A DNA stretch of 64,000 nt, taken from assembly GCA_947072905.1 (NCBI GenBank), contig CAMTKF010000001.1, forward strand, positions 1-64,000, given 5' to 3'. This DNA is from an uncultured Bacteroidales bacterium. Lineage in GTDB: Bacteria > Bacteroidota > Bacteroidia > Bacteroidales > Muribaculaceae. Every line of letters starts with the position of its first letter. The stretch's first letter is position 1. This document shows, piece after piece, positions 1-7,894 of the stretch. Made by a program: the position numbers and the translations under genes. A model generated the notes under the pieces. That model saw only the letters and a program-made list of their open reading frames with translations. It did not search any database and was not told the DNA's origin.

Positions 1-2
1 AT

Positions 3-164
3 GCAGAGGATACAGCACCCACAATTTTCAAAATTGACTGGGACGGGAAAATAGTTGACAGGTTGTTCAATGTGCCTGTGCCACTCTACAAAATAGCAGT
101 TGGCGGTGATAATTCCATTATCGGGTGGAACGGCGAGGAATTTGTGGTTATTCATTCGTTTTGA
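3..164 (+). CDS. C-terminal end of a beta-propeller-like protein (partial, 5' end outside window)
   Basis: An open frame runs in from the left edge and stops at TGA 162-164, giving 53 residues. The residues contain PTIFKIDWDGKIV and end EEFVVIHSF. A hydrophobic-D-W-D-G-K turn near the C-terminus resembles the last blade of six-bladed beta-propeller lipoproteins of the BF3164/TolB-like kind common in Bacteroidales. That assignment rests on a short tail and is tentative. The gene is followed by a clear terminator at 228-254, so it is probably the last gene of its transcript. Confidence 0.5.
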   Translation, partial: AEDTAPTIFKIDWDGKIVDRLFNVPVPLYKIAVGGDNSIIGWNGEEFVVIHSF

Positions 165-227
165 ATATTTGGAATTCTTTACCGATTCTGCTTGTGAAAA
201 ACGACATAAAGATTGTAAAAAGCTTTG

Positions 228-254
228 ACTCTCAACTTAGTTTGAGAGTTTTTT
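228..254 (+). terminator. Rho-independent terminator
   Basis: Stem ACTCTCAA (228-235) pairs with TTGAGAGT (242-249), followed by a T-run to 254. It closes the propeller-like gene and lies immediately upstream of the promoter-like element of the next gene. Confidence 0.8.
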
Positions 255-267
255 ATTTTCTTTTTTG

Positions 268-275
268 TAATTTTG
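268..275 (+). promoter_or_regulatory. -7 box (TAATTTTG) for the GLPGLI gene
   Basis: TAATTTTGC matches the Bacteroidetes -7 consensus TAnnTTTG and lies 34 nt before the ATG at 310. The nearest TTTG (241-244) is 23 nt upstream, a little far for a -33 box, and lies inside the preceding terminator. Confidence 0.5.
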
Positions 276-309
276 CTGATATTACCACATTGAACCAACT
301 TTTATTTTT

Positions 310-1187
310 ATGAACATGACACGTCAGTCAATCGTAATCACAATAGCAACACTCTTTACCATATTTGATGTATCGGCGAAGAAGAAAAAGGAGTATCCTC
401 GAGCCGAGATAAAGGTAGAATATAGCTATCCGCACAAACGTCTCAAGACTGATGCCAAGGCTTATGACGATGAGTATACAATGCTACTTCTCACCAACGG
501 TAATTATTCTAAGTTTTTCAGCCCCCGTACAGAATATCTTGATTCGCTTCATTCAACGCCTTCGGGCAAAGCTTTGTATGACAGACTCATGAGCGAAGGC
601 GTTAAGAAAGCCATAGAAACAGGTGACTATAACTATGTGCCCTCTAAAAACGGGTCGATGTATGTGTTCAAGTCCGCCGGTGATTCCACTGTTACTGTAT
701 ATGACTCAGCCGGAATGCTTGAACGAGGATATTATTCTGAGCCACTTGCCAAATGGATTGGGTAATTGGCGATTCGACAAAAACAGTACTCAATTATGAG
801 TGCGCGATGGCCCGGACCGATTACCATGGCAGGCATTGGACTGTATGGTTCACTCCGGAGATACCTGTTCAGGATGGCCCATGGAAACTGTGTGGCTTAC
901 CCGGGCTGATTCTGGAGGCAAAAGAAAATACAGGACAACATCATTTCATCGCCACGGGTATAGAATCAAGCAATCAACAGATAATGCCTATCTATAATCC
1001 CAAGAAATATGACAAGATGAGACGCGAGGATATGCTTGATGGGAAACGTCAATATCTTACCAATGGAGCATCTATGGTGAACGCTTTCATCAGCAATACG
1101 CCAAGCGGTGAAAAAATTGAAATCAAGGATAAGGTGAACGATGATCCGGATCTGCATGTGGATTTTCTTGAAACGGATTATCATTGA
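310..1187 (+). pseudogene. GLPGLI family protein, frameshifted
   Basis: Two frames together make one GLPGLI-family protein of about 290 residues. The first (310-765) carries a signal-peptide-like start, ends LAKWIG and meets TAA at 763. The second (open from before 753 to 1187) continues with DWVIGDSTKTVLNYEC, then WTVWFTPEIPVQDGPWK, the defining GLPGLI motif, and the family-like ending FLETDYH. Adding one A to the AAA at 751-753 restores AKMDWVIGDS, so a one-base contraction of an A-run explains the break. The ATG at 753 is then an internal codon and not a start. These are secreted Bacteroidetes proteins of unknown function. A sequencing error in the homopolymer is the main alternative to a real lesion. 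Both halves are otherwise intact, so any inactivation is recent. Confidence 0.8.
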
Positions 1188-2278
1188 ATCTTTCAAAGCT
1201 TCCGGCACAAAGTCAGGAGTTATTCGTTATGAACAATAATTCATTGAATGGGACTGAAGATTAAGGGGTAGGGAACTCGGCTAATGCTCATATTTTAAAA
1301 GTCTACTTTTGCAGCTCGGCCTTAATGTATAATGTACAGAGTTTGAACTTAAGTAATCAAGGGCTATTCCAAATTCTTTTTCGACTGAACGGATTTTATG
1401 ATTAAATCTCAGCGAAAGCTATCAGATCCGTTTCAAATTATGTATCAAGAATATTTCGCAATAAGAACGGTGTATGCTATACATTGGAGGGGCATCAATA
1501 GTGAGTCGTTCTTAGTCTTGAATAAATAAGATGTCCCATAAAAAATGAGAATTTAACCTTAAAAACACAATTTTTATTATTGCGAATTATCTTGGAAAAA
1601 GGGAAGAGTATCACAATATTTCATAATACGATTTAACATAATATTAATTATCATTGAAATTAAGGTCATTTATAGGCTCTATTTTTTCTTGTCCATTTTG
1701 AAGCCGCCATAGTTAAAAAACAGTATCAGCATAGGAGTACACAGATTATAAAGTTTAAACCTCGTTTGAGAAAACGGCAGGTTATAAAGACCGGTTGAGG
1801 TTAGGACAAACTCCATTAACCTTTTCTTAAACTTGCGTATTGATGATATCGTAAGGTTTAGACTTGAGTTGGTTCGGATAACCAATAATTCGAGAACTTT
1901 ATATATGATTAGGGCTCCGGAAATTTGGATTGCTATCTTCTCTGTTTCGCTTCATTTAGAGCTAATGTGTTCATAAAATATTAATATCCTAAATTTTATG
2001 AATATTTTACATGAGTTAATTAATATTTTTGGCCTCGCAGAGTGTTATATTTTAAAGTTATCGTACATTCTCATTCGAATTTTGAAAAAATAATCCCAAA
2101 TCAAGTAGATTTAATTTTGATTTGCAAATAATGGATTGAAAGATCAAAAATTGTCAATTATTTGGTTTTGCAAATTAGATAATCCACAAGATTAATTTAG
2201 AATAATTTACAAATAAAAACGCAAGTACTTAGGCATAAGACGCCTGAGTTTATAATCATAAACCATTCGATATTTGGA

Positions 2279-2294
2279 ATTGTAAATTTACAAT
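2279..2294. repeat. Perfect 16-bp palindrome ATTGTAAATTTACAAT
   Basis: A perfect 8+8 dyad. Its core GTAAATTTA recurs at 2525-2533 inside the inverted repeat nearer the XRE promoter, which suggests a shared protein-binding site. Function is inferred only. Confidence 0.5.
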
Positions 2295-2515
2295 CAACTC
2301 AAATAAGCAATAAATATTTATTAACAATTAAACTAATATACTGATACTCATACGTATTACGTCTTATATCTAAAGCGACAATTAAGTATTTAGGCTAATC
2401 AGTATGCCTCCCGATGTGATTTGAGTTTAATATATGCTGATAATTGATACATAGTGTGTTTAAATCTTCGTGTTTTACTTTAACTTTACCATAGCCACCC
2501 TACTCTATATGTTTA

Positions 2516-2543
2516 TTTACTTTTGTAAATTTATAAAAGTAAA
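2516..2543. promoter_or_regulatory. Inverted repeat, possible operator upstream of the XRE gene
   Basis: TTTACTTTT (2516-2524) and AAAAGTAAA (2535-2543) form perfect 9-nt arms around GTAAATTTAT. No T-run follows that would make it a terminator, and it lies about 65 nt upstream of the -7 box of the XRE gene. A second dyad, CAAATTT (2566-2572) with AAATTTG (2581-2587), overlaps the -33 box. Binding by the neighbouring regulator is inference. Confidence 0.45.
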
Positions 2544-2583
2544 CATAAATTTTAAAACCTAAATTCAAATTTACGAATATAAA

Positions 2584-2615
2584 TTTGGAAATATGAATTA
2601 TTCTTTTTACATTTG
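2584..2615 (+). promoter_or_regulatory. Promoter of the XRE regulator (-33 TTTG, -7 TACATTTG)
   Basis: TTTG at 2584-2587 and TACATTTG at 2608-2615 are separated by 20 nt, matching the Bacteroidetes housekeeping promoter. Transcription would start near 2622, about 45 nt before the ATG at 2666. Confidence 0.8.
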
Positions 2616-2665
2616 CACTCAGTTATAAAATTATTGTTTTTGATCATTTTATTCCATTTTCAATC

Positions 2666-3244
2666 ATGGATATAGTAGAAAGATTAATCGCATATCGAAA
2701 TTACACCGGATATACTAATTCTCAATTTGCAGATTTAGCTAATATTCCACGTCCAACCCTTTCACAGTTTCTCAATGGTCGAAACAAACGCTTGAGTGAT
2801 GACATGACATCCAAGCTTCATCAGGCATTCCCGGATTTAAACATCCTGTGGTTGCTATTTGGTGAGGGGGATATGCTGACCGATCAAAATATTAAAATCT
2901 CAGAGGCCAATATAGATGAAAATTCGGATTTTTTCATTACTGATATTCCTGATTATAAAGAGAGTAACGACAGCAAAAGTGTATCTGAAAACTTAACGGA
3001 CAGTCAGGCAAACAGAAAAAATCAGGCTAATAGCTTCAAAAAAAATGGTGAAGACCCGTTTGAGACTTTGAAGCATGAAGATTTCAATGAAAACGAAGGC
3101 GCGAACTTTTTTGCGGGACAATCTTGCCAAAAGATGTCAGAAGCTCCGGTTGTTCCTACAGACCCGTCCAAGAAGATTAAATCAATAATGGTTTTTTATT
3201 CAGACAACAGTTACGAAATCTTCACTCCTAATTCCAATAAGTAA
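2666..3244 (+). CDS. XRE-type helix-turn-helix regulator
   Basis: A 192-residue protein. Residues 1-70 form a cro/C1-type helix-turn-helix: NSQFADLANIPRPTLSQFLNGRNK supplies the two central helices, and FPDLNILWLLFGEGDM is the ending typical of Bacteroidales HTH proteins. The middle (about 71-165) is polar, rich in N, S, D and E, and probably disordered. The C-terminus KIKSIMVFYSDNSYEIF is a short conserved tail of this family. It stands alone between an AT-rich gap with palindromes and the cytochrome bd operon, with its own promoter and terminator, so autoregulation is plausible. Its targets cannot be read from the sequence. Confidence 0.8.
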   Translation: MDIVERLIAYRNYTGYTNSQFADLANIPRPTLSQFLNGRNKRLSDDMTSKLHQAFPDLNILWLLFGEGDMLTDQNIKISEANIDENSDFFITDIPDYKESNDSKSVSENLTDSQANRKNQANSFKKNGEDPFETLKHEDFNENEGANFFAGQSCQKMSEAPVVPTDPSKKIKSIMVFYSDNSYEIFTPNSNK

Positions 3245-3308
3245 TATCTTATCTTGCGATAATCTTTGTTCAATTCATCAATTATAAAATCTTTTTTGAT
3301 GATACCGT

Positions 3309-3339
3309 GGTGATGGGCTTAGTCTCATCACCTTTTTTT
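3309..3339 (+). terminator. Rho-independent terminator after the XRE gene
   Basis: GGTGATG (3309-3315) pairs with CATCACC (3326-3332), followed by seven T. Confidence 0.8.
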
Positions 3340-3351
3340 ATTTTAATTATG

Positions 3352-3380
3352 TTGTTTTTCATAGATTTTATGTAAATTTG
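3352..3380 (+). promoter_or_regulatory. Promoter of the cytochrome bd operon (-33 TTG, -7 TAAATTTG)
   Basis: TTG at 3352-3354 and TAAATTTG at 3373-3380 are 18 nt apart. The start would fall near 3387, about 40 nt before the DUF4492 ATG. Confidence 0.7.
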
Positions 3381-3425
3381 CCATATTAAGAGTGTGTTAA
3401 ATTAAAACCCACTCCAAGAAACGCA

Positions 3426-3644
3426 ATGAAAAAACACATTTTCAAAAGAGCATACGAAATGTATTACGATGGTTTTCGCTCAATGACAGTAGGGCGAAAA
3501 CTATGGGTTCTTATCATAGTGAAATTAGCTATCATTTTCTTGGTCTTGAAACTTTTCTTTTTTCCTGACATTTTACATACCGAATATGATAGCGATGAAT
3601 CCAGAGCCAATGCAGTTCGCAAATCTCTTATAACCCAGCCATAA
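3426..3644 (+). CDS. DUF4492 small membrane protein of the cytochrome bd operon
   Basis: A 72-residue protein with a basic N-terminus (FKRAYEMYYDGFRSMTVGRKLW), one hydrophobic helix at about 27-46 and a short polar tail. Its sequence and its place directly before cydA match the DUF4492 family found in Bacteroidetes. It may be an accessory or assembly subunit of the oxidase, like the small CydX-type subunits elsewhere; that role is inferred from position. It is separated from cydA by 39 nt and shares its promoter. Confidence 0.75.
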   Translation: MKKHIFKRAYEMYYDGFRSMTVGRKLWVLIIVKLAIIFLVLKLFFFPDILHTEYDSDESRANAVRKSLITQP

Positions 3645-3683
3645 CAAATAATCATAATATTAATCCTAAAAAAGACTTGAAAG

Positions 3684-5249
3684 ATGAATGACTTTTTAAG
3701 TATGGTAGATTGGTCGAGGGCTCAATTTGCCCTTACGGCAATGTACCATTGGCTTTTCGTCCCCCTTACAATCGGTCTTGCTCTTATAGTGGCGGTGATG
3801 GAGACCATCTATTACCGCACTAACCAAGAACGCTGGAAGGGAATCACAAAATTCTGGATGACACTGTTCGGTATCAACTTTGCAATAGGTGTGGCTACCG
3901 GCATCATCCTCGAATTTGAGTTCGGAACAAACTGGTCAAACTACTCATGGTTTGTCGGAGATATTTTCGGAGCGCCTTTGGCTATCGAAGGTATTTTTGC
4001 ATTCTTCATGGAAGCTACATTTGTAGCCGTGATGTTCTTCGGTTGGAACAAGGTTAGCAAAGGCTTCCACCTCGCTTCCACATGGCTGGTAGCCCTGGGC
4101 GTAGCTCTGTCGGCGCTGTGGATTCTCGTTGCTAATGCGTGGATGCAGAATCCCGTGGGCATGGAGTTTGATCCCGCTCAGATGCGCAACGTTATGGACG
4201 ACTTCTGGGCCGTTGCCTTCAACGGGGTTTCGATGAACAAATTCTTCCATGCCGTAACAAGCGGCTGGTGTCTCGCCGGTACATTTGTTGTTGGCGTGAG
4301 CTGCTGGCTGCTTTGGCGCAAAAGCAATGTCGAAGCCGCTCGTTCTTCGCTCAAGGTTGGTGCTTGGGTAGGTCTGCTCGGTATCTTGTTCACTATGTGG
4401 ACCGGTGACGGTTCTGCGGTACAAGTTGCAAAAGTACAGCCCATGAAGCTTGCTGCTATGGAAGGCCTGTATGACGGCAAAGTAGGTCAGGAACTCGTAG
4501 GCTTCGGTCTTGTGAATACCGATAAGCGTCCCGGCGACAATCTTCAGGCCATCAACTACGAGATTTCTATCCCTTACGGTTTGTCTATTCTTGCCAACCA
4601 TGATCCCCACAGCTTTGTCCCCGGCATCAACAATCTCATCTATGGCTATGAACTCAATGCCGACGGCGACACCATAAAGACTACATCTTACGCAGAACGC
4701 ATGGCAATGGGTCGCGAAGCCCGCAAGGCATTACTCGACTATGATAAAGCTTCAAAAGCCGGTGACGAATCAGCCATGGCCGATGCACATGCACGCATCA
4801 AAGATAATTTCAAATACTTCGGATACGGATATCTTGATAAAGCCGAGGATGCCATACCTCCCGTAGCACTCACATTCTATTCATTCCGAGTAATGGTTAT
4901 GATTGGCGGATACCTGCTGCTCTTTTTCCTACTTGCCATCGCTGCTACCACATGGAAAAACAAATGGCTCGAAAAGTCATGGCTCCATTGGGTCGGCATA
5001 ATCTCAATTCCTCTGGTCTGGATATGCAGCCAGGCCGGTTGGATTGTAGCCGAGGTTGGACGCCAGCCTTGGGTTATTCAGGATCTCATGCCTACCAATG
5101 CCGCTATTTCGGACATAAGCTCGTCTTCTGTACAAATAACATTCTGGATGTTTGCAGTACTCTTCACATGCTTGCTCGCTGCTGAAATCAGCATTATGCT
5201 CCGCTACATCGGACGTTCTTCAAAATCGAATATTGAACAAGCCCATTAA
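3684..5249 (+). CDS. cydA: Cytochrome bd quinol oxidase subunit I
   Basis: Oxidises quinol and carries the three haems of the bd-type terminal oxidase in the inner membrane. The 521-residue length is normal. Haem ligands are in place by motif: H22 (AMYHWLFVP), H189 (MNKFFHAVTSGW) and M404 (SFRVMVMIGGY). The conserved acidic residues E102 and E110 lie in LAIEGIFAFFMEATF. The periplasmic quinol-binding Q-loop is recognisable around AINYEISIPYG, and the C-terminal GRQPW motif is present. It is followed 12 nt later by cydB. In a gut anaerobe the enzyme would serve oxygen scavenging and nanaerobic respiration. Confidence 0.97.
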   Translation: MNDFLSMVDWSRAQFALTAMYHWLFVPLTIGLALIVAVMETIYYRTNQERWKGITKFWMTLFGINFAIGVATGIILEFEFGTNWSNYSWFVGDIFGAPLAIEGIFAFFMEATFVAVMFFGWNKVSKGFHLASTWLVALGVALSALWILVANAWMQNPVGMEFDPAQMRNVMDDFWAVAFNGVSMNKFFHAVTSGWCLAGTFVVGVSCWLLWRKSNVEAARSSLKVGAWVGLLGILFTMWTGDGSAVQVAKVQPMKLAAMEGLYDGKVGQELVGFGLVNTDKRPGDNLQAINYEISIPYGLSILANHDPHSFVPGINNLIYGYELNADGDTIKTTSYAERMAMGREARKALLDYDKASKAGDESAMADAHARIKDNFKYFGYGYLDKAEDAIPPVALTFYSFRVMVMIGGYLLLFFLLAIAATTWKNKWLEKSWLHWVGIISIPLVWICSQAGWIVAEVGRQPWVIQDLMPTNAAISDISSSSVQITFWMFAVLFTCLLAAEISIMLRYIGRSSKSNIEQAH

Positions 5250-5261
5250 TCCCTTTAAGTC

Positions 5262-6404
5262 ATGACTGAATTAGAAATGTTACAAGCCTATTGGTGGCTT
5301 CTGATAGCTGTGTTAGGCGCAGCTCTCGTGTTCATGCTCTTCGTGCAGGGAGGGCAATCAATGCTGTTCTGTGGTAAGAAAAGCGATACTGACCGCCAGC
5401 TCATGGTCAATTCTCTCGGCCGAAAATGGGAGCTTACCTTCACCACTCTTGTGGTGTTTGGCGGTGCTTTCTTTGCTTCATTCCCCCTATTCTACTCCAC
5501 CAGCTTTGGCGGTGCATACTGGTTGTGGATGTCTATACTCATCAGCTTCGTACTTCAGGCTGTAAGCTATGAATATCGCCGCAAGCACGGCAATCTGTAC
5601 GGAACCGGCACATACGATGTATTCTTGCTCATCAACGGATTCTTCGGCTGTGTATTGCTTGGCGTAGCGGTTGGAACGATGTTCTTTGGAGGAAACTTCG
5701 AGATTGTACGTACTAATCTTCTCGAACCCGGAAATCCTGTTATTTCACGCTGGGCACCCACACATGGACTTGAAGCTATTGCCTGCTGGCAATGCCTGCT
5801 GCTCGGCGTTGTTGTTTATATGCTTGCCCGTACACAGGCTGCGCTCTATTTTCTGAATAATATCCGTTCAGACGAACAGTTCGAGAAACGTATGCGCTCA
5901 AAAGTTCTCATAAACGGCGTGATTTTCGCATTGCTCTTCGTAGTGTGGGTAATCGTACTTTTCCTTACTACAGGAAAACAAGTTGATCTCACCGGAACAG
6001 TCGTTGATGTTCCCAACCTCTATCTTCACAATTATCTTGACATGTGGGGATGGCTCGTTGCATTCCTGCTTGGTGTTGTACTTGTGCTCAGCGGTATCGC
6101 CGCCGGAGCATTCACATCTTCACGCAACGGAATCTGGTTAAGCGGAATCGGTACAATCCTTGTAGTAATATCGCTGTTTGCAGTAGCCGGCTACAACAAC
6201 ACTTGCTACCTACCCTCCAATACTTATCCGCAGTCATCGCTCACTATCTCAAACAGCTCGTCATCGCTCTATACCTTAAAAGCAATGAGCTGGGTAAGCC
6301 TGTTTATTCCCGTAGTGATTCTATACATCATTTATGTCTGGCGTAAGATGAACCACGGAGGTCTTACTCCTGAAGATGTATCAAAAGGAAGCCATCAGTA
6401 TTGA
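5262..6404 (+). CDS. cydB: Cytochrome bd quinol oxidase subunit II
   Basis: A 380-residue multi-pass membrane protein that pairs with CydA. It begins with the helix YWWLLIAVLGAALVFMLFVQGGQS and has about eight to nine hydrophobic segments, including the characteristic W-x-P-THGLEAIA region. It is the last gene of the DUF4492-cydA-cydB operon and ends before a long hairpin terminator. Nothing is missing compared with the family. Confidence 0.97.
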   Translation: MTELEMLQAYWWLLIAVLGAALVFMLFVQGGQSMLFCGKKSDTDRQLMVNSLGRKWELTFTTLVVFGGAFFASFPLFYSTSFGGAYWLWMSILISFVLQAVSYEYRRKHGNLYGTGTYDVFLLINGFFGCVLLGVAVGTMFFGGNFEIVRTNLLEPGNPVISRWAPTHGLEAIACWQCLLLGVVVYMLARTQAALYFLNNIRSDEQFEKRMRSKVLINGVIFALLFVVWVIVLFLTTGKQVDLTGTVVDVPNLYLHNYLDMWGWLVAFLLGVVLVLSGIAAGAFTSSRNGIWLSGIGTILVVISLFAVAGYNNTCYLPSNTYPQSSLTISNSSSSLYTLKAMSWVSLFIPVVILYIIYVWRKMNHGGLTPEDVSKGSHQY

Positions 6405-6415
6405 TCATATATTTT

Positions 6416-6472
6416 CACTAATAAAAAAGATAGCAGTCCAAACTTGAGAACTGCTATCTTTTTTTATTAGTG
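6416..6472. terminator. Long bidirectional terminator between cydB and rarA
   Basis: CACTAATAAAAAAG plus ATAGCAGT (6416-6437) pairs with the complementary segment at 6450-6472 over about 22 bp with one extra base. The A-run on one side and T-run on the other make it usable from both strands. It serves cydB (plus) and, further downstream, rarA (minus). Confidence 0.85.
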
Positions 6473-6548
6473 AATAAGAACTTGGCTATGGGAAATGGAA
6501 GAAATATTTATACTTACTTTATCCTTATTGCCAATCATTAAAACAAAT

Positions 6549-7817
6549 TTATCCCCATCGCGACTTTTGGCGGGCTGTCATTACATCCTCGGCCTGATTG
6601 CTGCATGGAGTCCATAATTTTACATTTTGTATTGCATCAGGTAAAAATTGCTGACGTACAAAATTTCCGGGATAATCATGTGCATATTTATAACCTTCTC
6701 CATATCCGAGTTTCTTCATCAGTGATGTTGGTGCATTTCTGAGATGCAAAGGCACCGGCAGATTTCCCGACCTCTCAACTTCGGCCATCGCAGCGGCTAT
6801 AGCCTTATATGCCGAATTTGATTTGGCCGATGTAGCAAGATAAATAGTACACTCGGCCAGAGGTATTCTGCCCTCAGGCATTCCAATTTTCATTATAGCG
6901 TCGTATGTGGCGTTGGCAAGAAGCAACGCGTTAGGATTTGCCAGTCCTATATCCTCGGCCGCCACTATCACCAGACGACGTGCTATAAATTCAGGATCCT
7001 CACCACCGGCAATCATACGCGCAAGCCAATATATCGCCGCATCGGGATCGGAACCTCTGATACTCTTGATAAATGCCGATATGATATCGTAGTGCATCTC
7101 CCCACCCTTGTCGTAGGCTTGCGGATTACGCTGAAGGCGTTCTGTCACCACTCTATCATTAATAACTATAGGCTCACCGGCCGGAGTGGATTGTTCGAGA
7201 AGATCAAGTATATTGAGCAGCTTGCGTGCATCACCGCCCGAGTATCTGAAAAGAGCCGCAGTCTCTTCTATCTTGACTTCGCGCTTGCTCAAGATTTCAT
7301 CTTTGGTAACGGCATGGTCAAGCAGATGATTCAGATCTTCCTCATTCAATGGTTCCAGGGTATAAACCTGTGCTCTTGACAGCAAAGGTCTGATAACTTC
7401 AAATGAAGGATTCTCTGTAGTGGCTCCGATAAGAGTAACAGTTCCATCCTCCACCGCACCGAGCAAACTGTCCTGCTGGCTCTTGCTGAAGCGGTGTATT
7501 TCGTCAATAAACAAAATGGGTCTGCCTGCCGAGAACATACTTCGGCTTTCTTTGCGGCATTGTGCTATGACATCTCTCACATCCTTAACTCCGGATGTAA
7601 CCGCCGACAGAGTGTGGAACTCGCTCTTGGTGGCATTGGCAATTATACGCGCCAGTGTAGTCTTTCCTACGCCGGGAGGGCCCCAGAGTATGAATGATGC
7701 AACATTGCCCGTATCTATCATTCTTCTGAGAATACGTCCTTCACCCACAAGATGAGTCTGGCCTATATATTCATCAAGAGTCTGCGGTCTCAGCCGCTCT
7801 GCGAGAGGTTTAAGCAT
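6549..7817 (-). CDS. rarA: Replication-associated recombination protein A (MgsA/RarA AAA ATPase)
   Basis: A clamp-loader-like AAA+ ATPase that acts at stalled replication forks. At 422 residues it has the family length. Walker A is GPPGVGKTT (46-54), Walker B is ILFIDEIHRF (101-110), sensor 1 is GATTENPSFEV, and the arginine-finger region is PLLSRAQ. The C-terminal tetramerisation part includes YDIISAFIKSIRGSDPDAAIYWLARM, diagnostic for RarA. It starts 20 nt after a terminator-like hairpin of the upstream TPR gene, so its transcription may rely on read-through or a promoter I could not recognise. Confidence 0.95.
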   Translation of the reverse strand: MLKPLAERLRPQTLDEYIGQTHLVGEGRILRRMIDTGNVASFILWGPPGVGKTTLARIIANATKSEFHTLSAVTSGVKDVRDVIAQCRKESRSMFSAGRPILFIDEIHRFSKSQQDSLLGAVEDGTVTLIGATTENPSFEVIRPLLSRAQVYTLEPLNEEDLNHLLDHAVTKDEILSKREVKIEETAALFRYSGGDARKLLNILDLLEQSTPAGEPIVINDRVVTERLQRNPQAYDKGGEMHYDIISAFIKSIRGSDPDAAIYWLARMIAGGEDPEFIARRLVIVAAEDIGLANPNALLLANATYDAIMKIGMPEGRIPLAECTIYLATSAKSNSAYKAIAAAMAEVERSGNLPVPLHLRNAPTSLMKKLGYGEGYKYAHDYPGNFVRQQFLPDAIQNVKLWTPCSNQAEDVMTARQKSRWG

Positions 7818-7836
7818 ATTTTTATACTGAAATTAG

Positions 7837-7878
7837 AAAAAAATGGTTAGGAATTTTATGAAATCCCTAACCATTTTA
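7837..7878 (-). terminator. Terminator downstream of the TPR gene
   Basis: AAAATGGTTAGG (7840-7851) pairs with CCCTAACCATTTT (7865-7877). Read on the minus strand the stem ends in a run of seven T. It lies between the TPR stop (7895) and the rarA start (7817). Confidence 0.8.
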
Positions 7879-7894
7879 TACCGTTTAATATTTA

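Larger units (their letters stand above)
1188..2583. other. AT-rich stretch without a convincing gene
   Basis: About 1.4 kb between the GLPGLI gene and the promoter of the XRE gene is visibly richer in A and T than its surroundings and broken by stops in every frame. A 43-codon frame at 1398-1529 and a 68-codon minus frame at 1679-1885 resemble nothing I recognise. A lone -7-like TACTTTTG sits at 1304-1311 without a -33 partner. The right part holds palindromes (2279-2294, 2516-2543), described separately. No tRNA, terminal repeat or transposase remnant was seen. Confidence 0.6.

Noticed and set aside
753..1187. Second half of the GLPGLI locus as an independent gene starting at ATG 753
   Set aside because: The ATG is better read as an internal codon: restoring one A joins both frames, and the half lacks a signal peptide expected for the family.
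1398..1529. 43-codon plus-strand frame in the AT-rich gap
   Set aside because: Short, no recognised motif and no promoter; could be chance in stop-poor spacing.
1679..1885. 68-codon minus-strand frame in the AT-rich gap
   Set aside because: Low-complexity AT-driven residues, no promoter on that strand, no family resemblance.
3945..4610. Minus-strand frame of 221 codons opposite cydA
   Set aside because: Antisense shadow of a conserved membrane protein gene. No promoter or family resemblance.
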